The notes: generated by a model not told the origin, from the letters alone. 64,000 nt of DNA from Megamerina dolium (GCA_963854835.1 OY978527.1:36494540-36558539), one strand, 5' to 3'. Positions 21,845 to 32,185 are shown, numbered from the stretch's first letter. Program-made: numbers and translations.

Positions 21845-22530
21845 GAGGCTGTCCTGTGAAGCACTTAGGCCATTTGAAGGCCCATTGTGATACCACTGAA
21901 GCTTGTCTTTATCCCACTGCGTCCTCTGTAAACCATTCTGTGGATTTAACCAACGAAATAATTTTTGTTAGTTTTATATTGGCAACTTCTGTCAAGAGAG
22001 TCGGATCGGAGCGTATTGAACCTCCTCATGCATAGAGCCATGCACCCGCACAGAAGGTGTTCCACGGTTTCTTCCTCTTCAACATCCTGACAGCTTCTAC
22101 AGTAGTCGTGAAAAGGTTTCCCTAGCTTATTTGGGTGCCTACCAATAAGGCAATGGCCAGTTAGAACCCCAATTGTTCTTCTGGAGTCCAGTCTATTACA
22201 TTTCAAAAGTAGTTTAGTTTGACTTAAGCTCCATTCCGGCCACGTTAACCTACTAGTTAAATAGTTAAGGGTTTGTCTCCAACGCATGTTAGCGACATCG
22301 GTGGTAAACCTATCTATTAGTAACTTACAAGTTATCAATGGCAATGGCAATGACAACCAACGCCTTTATCTGGTGGAGTGGCATTGTCGGCAAGCTTGGC
22401 AATTCATCTGCCTTGCAGTTACCCTCAATATTGCTATGGCCGAATAACCTTTTTATAAGCTGCAATCAATTTTCATAGCACTTCTGAAATAGTGAATCGT
22501 CTATCTCTAACATATTGGTTTCGCACGTAA
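21845..22530 (-). pseudogene. RNase H-bearing LINE, 3' portion with 3' UTR
   Basis: Minus strand contains GHSNIEGNCKADEL (end of RNase H, frame-shifted), then LTGHCLIGRHPNKLG, CRSCQDVEEEETVEHLLCGC (zinc-binding end), a stop, and a 3' UTR with GTGGTATCACAATGGGCCTT and TGGCCTAAGTG. The last words are shared with the SINE tails. The copy is 5'-truncated inside RNase H and has stops. The 3' end near 21840 carries TTACCTGCC rather than a clear CTAACC tail. Confidence 0.75.
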
Positions 22531-23910
22531 CACCTTCCGTTTTTTTGTCGAAATTAAAAAATTTTCCATGTCTACTACTGTCATTTTTATCGAATCTCCC
22601 AAAATTATCAAATTAAACATTTACGAAAGTTTAACTCGACTTTAGTGATAACTGTAACAGTAATGCGAAACATATCGAGCAACCTACTCATATAATATTA
22701 ACACATGTAACTAATGTTGGTATAGACGAGCATAGAAAAGAAAACATAATTAATTGCTGATATTCATATAGTTCATAGAATGTGTTAGATATGATATGCA
22801 TATGTGTTGTACTTGAAATGATATTTGTACTTAAACTGTATGGAGCGGAAATAAATAAGAAATCTTTTATGAAAAATTCCTTCGAATTATGTACTATATA
22901 AAGTACATATGTACTTTGAAAATACACTAAAGGGATTAATTTGAAAACGAGTTGCCAAATGATTTTATGTTTTAAATTGCATATCAAAAAATATGTATTT
23001 TAACCGCTTTTGAAAGTAGAGATGTTATAAAAGTTGTACCTTTCGCAAGTAGTTCTAATGAAGATGTTTGGTAAATTTTCTATTCACAGGCTTATTTTGA
23101 AACCAGCTGTACACAATTTTTAGTAAGTTATATAGAGACACTCAAACAAATGGTGTTGCGAAAGAATGTAATTTATCTTAGCACAATAATTTTTCCAATT
23201 GGCTCGATTTTATTTTGCTCTCAGTGACAATGACCTGAAGATGCAAATTCCGGAAGAAACGCGAACTGTTTGTGACTACCTGCAAGCGACTGCTGTTGCA
23301 GATGTCTGGAGGAGTATGAGGAAATGTGATTCATTGAATTTCTTTGCATTTCGTTCTTTGGGTGGATATGGTTAATTCGAAAGGATTTTACTGATGTGGT
23401 AACACTTAGACCAAAGTACTATTTAATAGACACATTCTAGCTACATGTTTTGCCACTTCATTCAAAATAATACACAATTACAATTCCTTATGCTTATGTT
23501 AACCCTTATGTAAATATCGGTGTATGAATGTGCTTGTATTGCGCCCACTTCATTTAAAGTTTAACGAACTTTACATGGATGTTGACATTAGATTCAATTA
23601 TAATTATGTATTTAAATTATAATTTTAATAATGAAAAATATTAAATATAAAATTATTACGCAAATAATATTAATTGAATTGAATTTTAAATAGACAACAT
23701 GCTATTTTAACAGGGAGCATATTGAAGCCACTGAGCAAAAAATTCGATTTTGGATGTTTTTTTGTAAATCAATAAATACTTTTACTCTGAAAAATCTCGA
23801 TCATAGTTCCGATTTAAAAATGGAATGAGAGTGGAAGCATTGGGCAACCTTATAACTTTTGACGGCGCTGTCAAATCGATTAAGAACATATCGTGTTGGA
23901 GGCGTCAGTC
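22531..23910. other. AT-rich DNA without recognisable gene
   Basis: Nothing recognised on either strand. 23580..23700 is extremely AT-rich. Consistent with intron. Confidence 0.5.
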
Positions 23911-23920
23911 AAAGGAAATT

Positions 23921-24157
23921 TTTACTATGGATGAGTGCACTCCGAAAGAACGCGATGAAATTGTTCAGCTATACATTCAAAATAAGTTCTCAATCGTGAA
24001 AAATAAACGTGCCTTAAAAAAAATTAAGTTGAAAGTGCTTCAGGTGATAATACTATAAGGCGTTTATACGCAAAATTTGTAAACTCTGGCAGTCTTAGAA
24101 ATGCATGTCGAGCATCCAAATAACGAACAATATTTTCCGAGGAAAATATTATTTTCC
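23921..24157 (+). pseudogene. Transposase N-terminal helix-turn-helix fragment (DUF4817-like)
   Basis: Plus strand: MDECTPKERDEIVQLYIQN and KFSIVKN, then, after a small frame change near 24040, IRRLYAKFVNSGSLRNACRA and RTIFSEENI. This is the DNA-binding domain found in dipteran Tc1/mariner relatives (annotated DUF4817 or helix-turn-helix). The catalytic part is absent; the copy is cut at about 24157 by SINE sequence. About 75 residues remain. Confidence 0.7.
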
Positions 24158-24198
24158 AATACTGTTGTGCCTGTTGAATTTTGGACAGTATTAGAAGG
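24158..24198 (-). repeat. SINE copy F, 3' segment (beyond the LINE insertion)
   Basis: Minus strand reads CCTTCTAATACTGTCCAAAA, then TTCAACAGGCACAACAGTATTGG, exactly the SINE body downstream of the site where copy F (24950..25207) is interrupted. The 13 bases CAGTATTAGAAGG (plus strand 24186..24198) are duplicated at 24950..24962. Confidence 0.8.
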
Positions 24199-24949
24199 TT
24201 AGGTTAGGTTAGGTTAGAGTGGCCGCCCCCTCAAAAGGCATGCACACGTAGGCCAGAGAAAGGTCCATTGTGGTACCACGCGAATATTCCTACTCTACTA
24301 CGTCGAACCAACCGGAACTTTTGACAAATTTAGGAGGTTGCTAATATCAACCGCTGATAGGGGGCTGCAGCTTCTGCAGTAGACATGCACGTAATGGCCT
24401 AAGCCCATTCTCGCTGCGTGAGGCCCTATGAGGCAGTGGCCGGTAACCACTCCAACATAGGTCGAGATATCTTTTCTGTTAAGGTCAGTGAGTTTACGCG
24501 AGCGTTTCTTACTGAGTGTGGGCCATAGCACTTTCGCCGTCCTACAGATGAGCAAATGCGTCCATCTTTTTTGGAAGGCGTTAGATGTGAACACATCCAA
24601 TTTGTGTTTACTTGTGGCAATGGGGATCTTCAAGGGTAGATTTTCTTCAGTTGAAGTTTCGTTTGTACCCTGTCTAGCGAGCTCGTTAGCTCTGCAGTTT
24701 CCTCGTATGTCCCTGTGTCCGAGTATCCAGCACAGGAGGATATTATGCTGCTTGGAAATCTCATTAAGAGATCTGCGGCAGTCTAGAATGCTCTTCGATT
24801 TAACAAGAAAAGAATCAATGGCGTTAATGGCAGCTTGGCTGTCTCTCAGAATGCAAATGTCTCGTTGGGAGACATTGTTCTGCTTGATCCAAGTGAGTGC
24901 ACCGTGAAAAGCTTTGACTTCTGCCTGCACACTGTGAATAAATACAGTG
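24199..24949 (-). mobile_element. RNase H-bearing LINE (LOA/I type), 5'-truncated, inside SINE F
   Basis: A 751-base insertion bounded by the 13-base duplication CAGTATTAGAAGG. It contains RNase H plus the zinc-binding C-terminus and a ~100-base 3' UTR ending in (CTAAC)n, seen on the plus strand as GGTTAGGTTAGGTTAGG. Its 3' UTR shares GTGGTACCACAATGGACCTT and TGGCCTA with SINE tails, so it is a candidate relative of the SINE's partner LINE. The frame is open, indicating a fairly young insertion. Confidence 0.85.
24298..24930 (-). CDS. LINE RNase H domain and zinc-binding C-terminus (truncated)
   Basis: Open for 210 residues. The frame begins inside RNase H at QAEVKAFHGALTWIKQ (catalytic Glu region), then ILRDSQAAINAI (catalytic Asp, with Arg where Ser is usual), LCWILGHRDIRGNCRANELA, and the post-RNase H words VVTGHCLIGPHA and CRSC. 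The His/Cys cluster is shortened: after CRSC the HLLCxCP part is replaced by an altered end, so the native C-terminus is probably frame-shifted. RNase H would remove element RNA during reverse transcription. The RT is missing. Confidence 0.78.
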   Translation of the reverse strand: MQAEVKAFHGALTWIKQNNVSQRDICILRDSQAAINAIDSFLVKSKSILDCRRSLNEISKQHNILLCWILGHRDIRGNCRANELARQGTNETSTEENLPLKIPIATSKHKLDVFTSNAFQKRWTHLLICRTAKVLWPTLSKKRSRKLTDLNRKDISTYVGVVTGHCLIGPHAARMGLGHYVHVYCRSCSPLSAVDISNLLNLSKVPVGST

Positions 24950-25207
24950 CAGTATTAGAAGGGACCTACTTATTTTAGCCGGTTTCAAACGGTTGAACCC
25001 TTGTGACATCAATTTATCTGAGCCTTGTCACAGAGGTCTTTAGAAAGCATGGCAAATTATCACTGCTGGAAAAATTACCAATTACTTACCGACAGTTGGG
25101 CACAACTCGAAAGAAAAATCTGTTCAATATTGAAGTTGCCTCAGTCGGGGATTGAATTCATGACCTACGGATCAGAAGGTCAACACACTAACCACTGTAT
25201 GACACCT
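24950..25207 (-). repeat. tRNA-derived SINE, copy F, 5' segment
   Basis: Minus strand begins near 25207 with the head (CAGTGGTTAGTGTGTTGACC, box A degenerate; ATTCAATCCCCGAC, box B), then the body (GGCAATTGGTAA-like, GCTTTCTAAAGACC, TAAAATAAGTAGGTCC), and stops at CCTTCTAATACTG where the LINE starts. The remainder of the SINE lies at 24158..24198. Confidence 0.82.
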
Positions 25208-25606
25208 ACTGCACGACGATGCATAATTCGTAGCAATTTGAAAATTGACGACGAAAATTGGCTACCCTCGTTCGGCATCAAAGTCAACTGTCATCTGTCA
25301 GCTGATGCAAAGGTTTAGACATCTTTTTAGCGCTAGAGCCAATGAATGGCTTTATATAGAGCCATATAGAGCCATATTTTGGTGGACGTCATAAAAAAAC
25401 CAAACTTTACGTTTTGCTGGTAAGAAATTAATTTTTTCGGAACTTTATGAGCAAAATTAATAAACAAAAAAATTCTCCAAGACTAACTTTTTTTAGCTTC
25501 GATTTCTTTCAGTGTAAAAAATTTTGATAATGTGTAAATTAATAAAAAAAAAAAAAACATAATATAAACAAACAAACAAAAAAAAAACAAAGCAACACTT
25601 ACTTAC
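25208..25606. other. Intron DNA 3' of the netrin exons
   Basis: AT-rich, with a short local duplication ATAGAGCCAT near 25356..25376 and A-runs at 25540..25590. No splice-competent coding segment recognised. Confidence 0.45.
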
Positions 25607-25708
25607 CCCTCCCACCTTCAGTGCGATAAGGTGTATTCGGATCATGTGAATTAGGTTCGGGTGCGGTATTTTGAGTATCCAACATGTTAGACATGCGTGG
25701 TGGGATTT
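25607..25708 (-). CDS. Net: Netrin: linker exon after the third laminin EGF-like repeat
   Basis: Minus-strand internal exon of 102 bases between an acceptor (TTCTATTATATAG, ending at 25709) and a strong donor GTAAGTAAG (from 25606 downward). Both boundaries are phase 1, which fits the exon upstream. Joined, the sequence reads CIKIPPR, then MSNMLDTQNTAPEP and NPYRTEGG-like residues. The CIKIP junction right after the third EGF repeat is the same in vertebrate and fly netrins. The remainder is a Pro/Asn/Thr-rich linker preceding the NTR (netrin C-terminal) domain, poorly conserved among species. The NTR exons are not visible in this window. Confidence 0.85.
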
Positions 25709-25773
25709 CTATATAATAGAAAAAAGAGGAACAATAAATAGAAATTTAGGAAAATATAATACCGCATACTTAC
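25709..25773 (-). other. Short netrin intron (65 bases)
   Basis: Starts with GTAAGTATG on the minus strand (25773 downward) and ends with CTATTATATAG. Sixty-five bases is a typical small fly intron, in contrast to the very long introns implied on both sides. Confidence 0.85.
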
Positions 25774-25923
25774 TAATACAGGGTGCAATATGTGAACGAC
25801 TCTGTTGATAACCGCGTGCACAACGATTACATGTTAGACCGGTGACACCATCCTTACAGGGACATTGACCAGATGTATGATTACATGTTTTACCAGATGA
25901 ACCAATCGGATGGCATTCACAAG
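25774..25923 (-). CDS. Net: Netrin: third laminin-type EGF-like repeat exon
   Basis: Minus-strand internal exon of 150 bases, acceptor TTTATTGCAG and donor GTAAGTATG, phase 1 at both ends. It encodes a laminin-type EGF domain with eight cysteines (CEC, KTC, QCPC, LTC, NRC, PC) and the words [16 protein letters not shown] and [14 protein letters not shown], nearly identical to the third LE repeat of netrins. Netrins are secreted guidance cues acting through Frazzled/DCC and Unc-5 to steer axons and muscle targets. Flies have two paralogues, NetA and NetB; these 50 residues do not tell me which. Upstream exons (laminin N-terminal domain, LE1-2) are not found up to 64000. Confidence 0.92.
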
Positions 25924-26920
25924 CTGCAATAAACAAATATTATACCTTTTATAATGTAGTTGTATGCTCATAAATGGATTTTCACACAAAATAACTATTC
26001 TATCTCATAATGGCAATCTTAAAGATACGCATGATGGTATCTCTCTTTAAAAGTGAATTAAATAAGTGAATAGAGCATCAAAAAGATCAAAAGCTGCCAC
26101 TGAGGCTACTGCGGCTACCGTTTATATGTATTTGCAATACATATATTTGTGATACCGTTGTAATTAAGTTCATCAATATCAGAAATGCAATGAAGCACAA
26201 TCACAATAAAGATACGGTCCATGTACTTGAAAACCGTTTGTAGCGTAAGTAATTTGAAATATCTTTTAATACGCAATGGCATCGAAAAGGGCACATCGCT
26301 ATTTGTTTCTTTTGAACTTTTTCATCGTTCGAGAATTAAAACATTAACAGAAAAAAAAAGAAAACAAATGCATTATTTTATTGCTGTTTCTCGATTCGTT
26401 TTGTATTTTTATGTAGAAATACATTTGCTCTGATGTCTGTCAGCTGGCGAAGCAACGCCAAATTGAGTGGATTTTGTATTTTGCCAAAATGAAATATGAA
26501 AGTATGAATGTCATCACAATTCGAAAGCAAATCTACTTAGACATTGTTTTAGCGCTTAACGAAGGTCACATGAGGCACATTAAAATAAAGCAACACAAAA
26601 CAAATAAGATTGGCAATGATCTTCGTGTAAAGACCATTTAATGAAAAAAATAATTTAAAAGTGTCTGTAGAATTTATTCTTTAAATCATTATATTTCCTT
26701 TTAATTTTCATTATCATTTTCAAAAAAGTACGGAAAATTGACTCAACGAGTTATCAGTTCTAAAAATCGGGCAATGAAATACAGAACTTTGATAAAAATC
26801 CATATTGGTGTTTCTAAAAGGGTTAGGAAAAATATATATTTTTTGAGAACCATTGTCATGATCTTTCAAACTACTACTATCATAAATCAAAATCATAATA
26901 ATAACTCAAAAAGGGGTTGA
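25924..26920. other. Intron DNA 5' of the netrin EGF exon
   Basis: AT-rich. The plus-strand open frames at 26221 and 26738 have no coding character. No other cysteine-rich exon seen. Confidence 0.45.
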
Positions 26921-26924
26921 AACC

Positions 26925-28192
26925 ATTCCGGAGGCGATGAGCTGTTCACCTGCATGCATCAGAGAACCCACAAATTGTGAGCTCGTACGTATTGAGGGAA
27001 AACTTGAAATCTATGCTCAGCTACCTGATTGGACCTTATGAGTGTGGCTTCAAAGCTAATATATCCACAATTTAGCAGACTTTTACATTACGCCTTGGGA
27101 AAGATCCAAGGAAAAAGATCGACACACACCACCTAAAAAATTTGTTGATTATAAAGCCACTTTCCTGGTAAGGGGTTTACCTCTACACAACAATGTCTGA
27201 GTTCGATATTCCTGCAAAACTTATTCGACTTTGCAGAATGACACTGTAAAACTCTCGTTGTGCAGCGAAAATTGGGAAGGACCTTTATATATATTACTTA
27301 TTCAGGCTATTCAATGCACTGCGACCTAAAAGATCTTCTGTGCGCCTATTGCCCAACTAAAACAATTCTAGACTATTTATAAATCTTATATTCCTGTGGG
27401 CTTGATTAGACCTATGTGGTTTAGAGTCAAGATTCCTTTTCTTTCTACGCCTTTTGATACCGAATGTGGTTTCAGACAAGGTGGTTCTTTATTGTCGGAC
27501 TTCTTCAATCTTATTATAGAGAAAATAATACGAACTGCTGATTTACGACATAATAGCACTATCTACAACCAAAATGTCAGTTAGTGCAACATTCTCTGAG
27601 TTGGAAAGAGAATCACGTCTTAAGGGTTTTTCGGAGAACAAGGGTAGAACGTCAGCCTGGAGATATTGCGAAGGATCACCTTTGCAAACAGGTGCTACTT
27701 TGGGCTAAGTAAGCAATTGAGAAGTCGAGCTCTCTCTCGAAGAACGAAAACTACACTCTACAAGTCTCTCATCATGCCTGTCCTTACATATGGCGCTGAA
27801 GCCTGGACAATTTCCACCTCGGATGAGCGAATGCTTGGGGTTTCCGAGAGAAAAGTCCTACGCAAGAAATTTGGACCTATTTACGTTGGTGGCGAGTACC
27901 AAATAAGGTACAACCATAAGCTATAAGAGCTGTATGCCGATATTGACATAGTAAAGCGCATTAAAATCCAGCGGCTGAGCTGGCTAGGTCATGTCGAGCG
28001 AATGGAAGAACACGCTGCAGCTAAGAAGGTGTTATATTCGGAACCCGCTGGAGGACGACGCAGAAGAGGAGGATCTAACCTCCGGTGAAAAGACCAAGTA
28101 CTGGAGAACCTGACGGCGCTTGGAATTTCTAATTGCCGCCAGCTAGCGAAGAACAGAGATGGCTGGCGAAGCATGTTATATTCGGCCTAAAT
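26925..28192 (+). pseudogene. RTE-type LINE, truncated and rearranged
   Basis: Starts in the reverse transcriptase (GGDELFTCMHQ), passes through a decayed middle, and resumes with TPFDTECGFRQGGSLLSDFF (RT motif with Gln-Gly), RTKTTLYKSLIMPVLTYGAE and DERMLGVSERKVLR. It ends in the conserved C-terminus and CCACATAAGTAA. The YADD box is lost: after NLIIEKIIRTADLRHN the copy jumps forward. About 27290..27440 looks unrelated to other RTE copies. A second RTE fragment follows immediately. Confidence 0.75.
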
Positions 28193-28219
28193 CGATAATC
28201 CGTTGTTATGGCCACATAA

Positions 28220-28712
28220 GTAATCATCTTGAACAGCACGTCACTGTTGACAAATATGCATTTGTTGTAGTAAAGGGCTTGATCTATCTTGGAACCAGGA
28301 TTAAACAGGTACTACTTTGAGTTAAGTGAGCAATTGAGAAGTTGAAAGAGGAAAACTACGCACAACAAGTTTCTTATCATGTCGGTCCCTACATATAGCG
28401 CCGAAGCCTGGACAATTTGCTCCTCAGATGAGAGAATGCGTGGAGTTTACGAGAGAAAAGTGATACACAAGATCTTTGGACTTATTTGCGCTAGCGGCTG
28501 CGTTAAATATTAGGTGAGCGAATGGAAGAATACGGTCCATCTAAGGGTCTGTTATATTTGGAGCACCCACTGGTGGACCTAACATACGGTGAAAATATCA
28601 AGTTCTGGAGAACTTTACTATGCTTGGAAATTTCTAACTGGTTTCAGCTCGCAGAGGACAGAGATAGGATGATCAATGCGTATTAAATCGATTTTCAGTT
28701 GTAATGATCGGT
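28220..28712 (+). pseudogene. RTE-type LINE C-terminal fragment, second copy
   Basis: Plus strand: LEQHVTVDKYAFVVVKGLIY, a small deletion, then YFELSEQLRS, SAEAWTICSSDERMRGVYER, KVIHKIFGLICAS, then a degraded end. It follows the preceding RTE copy head-to-tail, with about 30 bases between the (TAAG)-like end and this copy. It is clearly more diverged and has many stops. Confidence 0.65.
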
Positions 28713-30029
28713 TCGTAATTATATCTCTCATCTACATATAAACATTTTAATAAATATATTGCATATGCAAAAAAAAAAAAGAAGAAATTTATCAATTAAA
28801 TAACAATCTATGTTAAAATTCTAACATTAAATTATGGTATAAAGACGCAGCTATGCTGTTTTGCGAACAATTTGATAACTACTTAATTACATTCTAAAAT
28901 TGCTACTGCTAAAGTTTAATGCATAACTGTAGTAATATTAGCAAACTCAGCATAATAAAAAATATTTTTATATATTAAGCTGTTAACATACAGTATATCT
29001 TTGAAGTACTTTGAGTGCAAAAAAAAAACAAACTTATTTGAATGGTTGCTAAATGTAGCAACCTATGGTATTTGTTTGTTTGTTGAATATTGACGCAAAC
29101 ATCATATTTTAAGAAATATTTTTATATTTTTTTAATATGAAAAAAAAAAAATATATCGAATCAGAATATACTCGCAAAATTTTAATTAAATTACACATTT
29201 TTATTTTGAAAACTCAAAGAGATAGAGAATACCATAATGTGATGTTTTAAATATTATACTCATTCTCATACATACCCGTACTATATTTCATATTTAAAGG
29301 AATTATATAGCAATTTTATGGCAAAATTTGCCAAGTATTTACAGTCGAATTAAATAAAAAATGAACGAAAAAGTTAAATGCTTCTGTTTATATCTTTTTT
29401 TTATATGAGCTCTCAATATACTTCATACGTACTACGGAGTACATTGCAATAGTAATACACTTAATAATTTAGCATATTTTTTGGCATAGTTGCAAGTTAT
29501 CTATTTTTTTCTTTATTTTTATATTTCCTGTAAAATAATTTATTTCGCTTGTGCAGTCAGTACTCGTACTTATCTGCCATTTAAATGTATCTAATCGTTG
29601 AGTTTTGCTCTTGCGATGTTTAATGGCGTTTGCTTAATGTGGCGAATTTAATTGTAAGAATAATGGTAATATTCTTATTAAAGTTGGGATTTTTATTTGC
29701 TTGAAGAGAATGCTGTGCTTTAGGGAGTTTGAGAAATTATAACGTATTTTTTCCTTTTTGCAAATTTTATGGGAAGATAACTTTCTATATTTATGATGAA
29801 GCGAGTGAAACTACACTTACTGATGGTAAGTCGAAATTAGCTTAACAATATGGATTATACTTTTTCTATTCGGGTTTTTGCAGTACATACCCATAGTCGA
29901 ATTCCATAAGTCCAAATTAGTCGTAAAAATTGATTATGCATCATTTGATTGTTTATATATTCATTGTTAAGCTGGATTTTTGTCCAATAAGCCAGTGTAC
30001 TTTGTTAGATTGTTTAAATTCCATGTATG
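28713..30029. other. AT-rich DNA without recognisable gene
   Basis: A-runs at 28769..28780, 29018..29027 and 29140..29150; nothing else recognised. Consistent with intron. Confidence 0.5.
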
Positions 30030-30031
30030 TA

Positions 30032-31232
30032 CGAGGTCCCAGAACAACCCGACCTAACAAAGAAAACAACAAATTTGGGAAAATTCTTCCTTATTTCTCA
30101 ACATATTCTCCTTTTAGCTCTATACACTTTTCCCAGCAATATTCTCCTGCTTCGATACACTGTTTATAGTATGAACTGTCTAGCTCATTAAAATAGCCAT
30201 CTACCGCAGACTCCACCTCTTCATTGTTTGCAAATCTTCTACCACCAAGCCATTTTTTCAAATATGGAAATAGAAAATAATCCGAAGGACCTAAATCTGG
30301 CGATTAAGGTGCGCGTTGAAGAAATTCGAGCTTTAACTCATTGATTTTGGCCATCGCAATAGCGGATGTGTTAACTGGTGCATTGTCTTGATGAAACAAC
30401 ACTTTCTTTTTCGCCAAATGCGGCGCTTTTGCTTTAATTTCATCACTTAAATGCTGCAACCAAACCAGCATAATACTCGCCGTTGATTGTTTTTCCTTTT
30501 TGAAGATAATTAATAAAAATTATCCCACGTGCATCCCAAAAAAACAGACGCCATAACCTTGCCTGCAGATAGAACTGTCTTCGACTTCTTTGGACACGAT
30601 TCTCCCCTTTCAGTCCACTGTTTTGACTGCTCCTTTGTATCAGGTGTGAAGTGGTGGACCCATGTCTCATCCATGGTTAAGTTGTTTTTGTTCTATTGGG
30701 AGCAAACGCGGCACCCATCTTGCACACAGCTTTTTCATCTCCAAATTTTTGGTCAATATACGATATATATAGTACTTATTGAAATGCCTGTAATTTCACC
30801 TAGCTCACGCACCTTTAGCCGGCGATCATCCAATACCATTTAGTAGATTTTCTTAACCGTTTCTGGCGAGGTCACCTCAATTGATAGACCACTACGGTGT
30901 TCGTCTTGGCAGCTCGTACGACCTCGTTTAAACTCTGCCACCCAATATTTTATGGTCGTAAACGAAGGACCAGTCTCCCCCAAAGTAGAATCTAGTTTGG
31001 CTTTAATATTCGTTGGACTGAGACTTTTCAAAATTGAAAGTATTGAATTACATAACGGTGACAAATTATTTCCATGTGTACAAATTCACTGAAAAAGTGA
31101 AACAAACAAACGTGGCGCCTTGAAACTTAAAACATATGTTTTATAAGGTTGCCACTTTTCACCAAAGTAATTCTTTTTGAAATTACTGCCGTCATCTATA
31201 TGTCAAGTCGGGTAGTTTTGGGACCACTCTCG
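30032..31232 (-). mobile_element. Mariner element with degenerate transposase
   Basis: The ends are imperfect inverted repeats (left ACGAGGTCCCAGAACAACCC; right, inverted, GAGTGGTCCCAAAACTACCC), flanked by TA (30030..30031 and 31233..31234). Length of 1201 bases is close to a complete mariner (~1.3 kb). The only gene lies on the minus strand. The arms differ at several places, so this copy is older than the Tc1 element at 3963. Confidence 0.85.
30090..31064 (-). pseudogene. Mariner transposase pseudogene
   Basis: Minus strand from near 31064: SPTNIKAKLDSTLGETGPSF and YWVAEFKRGRTSCQDEHRSG (helix-turn-helix half). After a deletion and frame changes come TMDETWVHHFTPDTKEQSKQ (first catalytic Asp), VFWDARGIIFI, LFHQDNAPVNTS (second Asp) and SPDLGPSDYFLFPYLKKWLG (third Asp of the DD34D triad), ending in KCIELKGEYVEK. 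The region between the two halves, RILTENLDMRKLC in relatives, is missing. Several in-frame stops, so inactive. Confidence 0.85.
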
Positions 31233-31329
31233 TATGTACTGCTGTGACAGTTGACAATATTGACCACAATATCGAGCTAGAAAGTTCTTCGAAATCAGCT
31301 AATAGCCTAGACAGACGGCAGCCTAATTC

Positions 31330-32185
31330 CGGATTACCGAGTTAATTCGAATTAACTCGGGAATTAACTGTAGCTAATCCGCATAAACTCTATGAGTTAA
31401 TTCTCAAAATAAAAGAGGATTAGGGCAATTTGCGATGGCAACACTGCTGAAAATTGTCTATTGTGAATTTTTCTCCATCCATTTTACAAAATATTAGGTG
31501 TGTTCGCTAACAAAAAACTTTCAACAATTGTTAACAGTTTTCAACATCCAGCGCATTATGAGAACTCCGAAAGCGATCAAAGCCGTGAAGAAATGAATCG
31601 ACAGAAAACCGCTGCGAAAATAGAAAATCTTCTCGCCGGAAATGTAAATTTCGCAAAAATCCATGTCCATGAAGATTTGGAACTCAGCGACATCTGCTCA
31701 CGGCCGCTTTGGAGGGAAAACGCAAGCGAAAATAGAAAGCGTTACGCAGCCGGTACGCTCGCAGACAAATTCTGTTTACTGACGAGAAAATCTTCACCGT
31801 AGAAGAATCGTTTAATAAACAGAATAACCGTGTTTATGCTCGGTCATCCAGAGAAGCATCCCAACTCATGCCGAGGATCCAAAGAAGTCACCATCCCGCG
31901 TCACAAGGCAAAAACGACTTAACGTGACTAAAAAACAACATTCCGCACTTCATATCAACGGATGATTGGCCAGTCGGTAGACCAGACCTCAAAGCGTTGT
32001 ATTACAAGTTGTGGTCCGTATTAGAGTGCATGGCTTGCTCAACTCGACACCCAAATATTGAGTCGTTGAAGCGAGTACTTTTCCGTGCAGTGGACGATTT
32101 CCCCATGCATGAAATGCAAATCGTCTCAAGTCGTGCTGGAAGGCAAATTATTTCGAATAAGTTATTCTAAAATTTGTAGCCACTG
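31330..32185 (+). pseudogene. Tc1/mariner (maT-like) transposase remnant
   Basis: Plus strand: DLELSDICSRPLWRENASEN, then in another frame LFTDEKIFTVEESFNKQNNR (first catalytic Asp) and, after a gap, DWPVGRPDLKALYYKLWSVL with ESLKRVLFRAVDDFP (third acidic residue region). The second catalytic Asp block (QQDGAPAH in relatives) is absent. Assignment to the maT-like group is from memory of SPDLNPLDYxLWxVLE-type proteins. A 20-base perfect palindrome GAGTTAATTCGAATTAACTC precedes it at about 31339..31358. No terminal repeats identified. Confidence 0.65.

Noticed and set aside
24197..24220. Interstitial telomere repeat (TTAGG)n
   Set aside because: Only about four units at the exact 3' end of a LINE; flies lack this telomere repeat. 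A LINE tail explains it.
25709..25936. Netrin open frame extended through 25709..25773
   Set aside because: A consensus donor (GTAAGTATG) follows PCI-A, and the acceptor at 25709 restores the netrin sequence; the extension is intron read-through.
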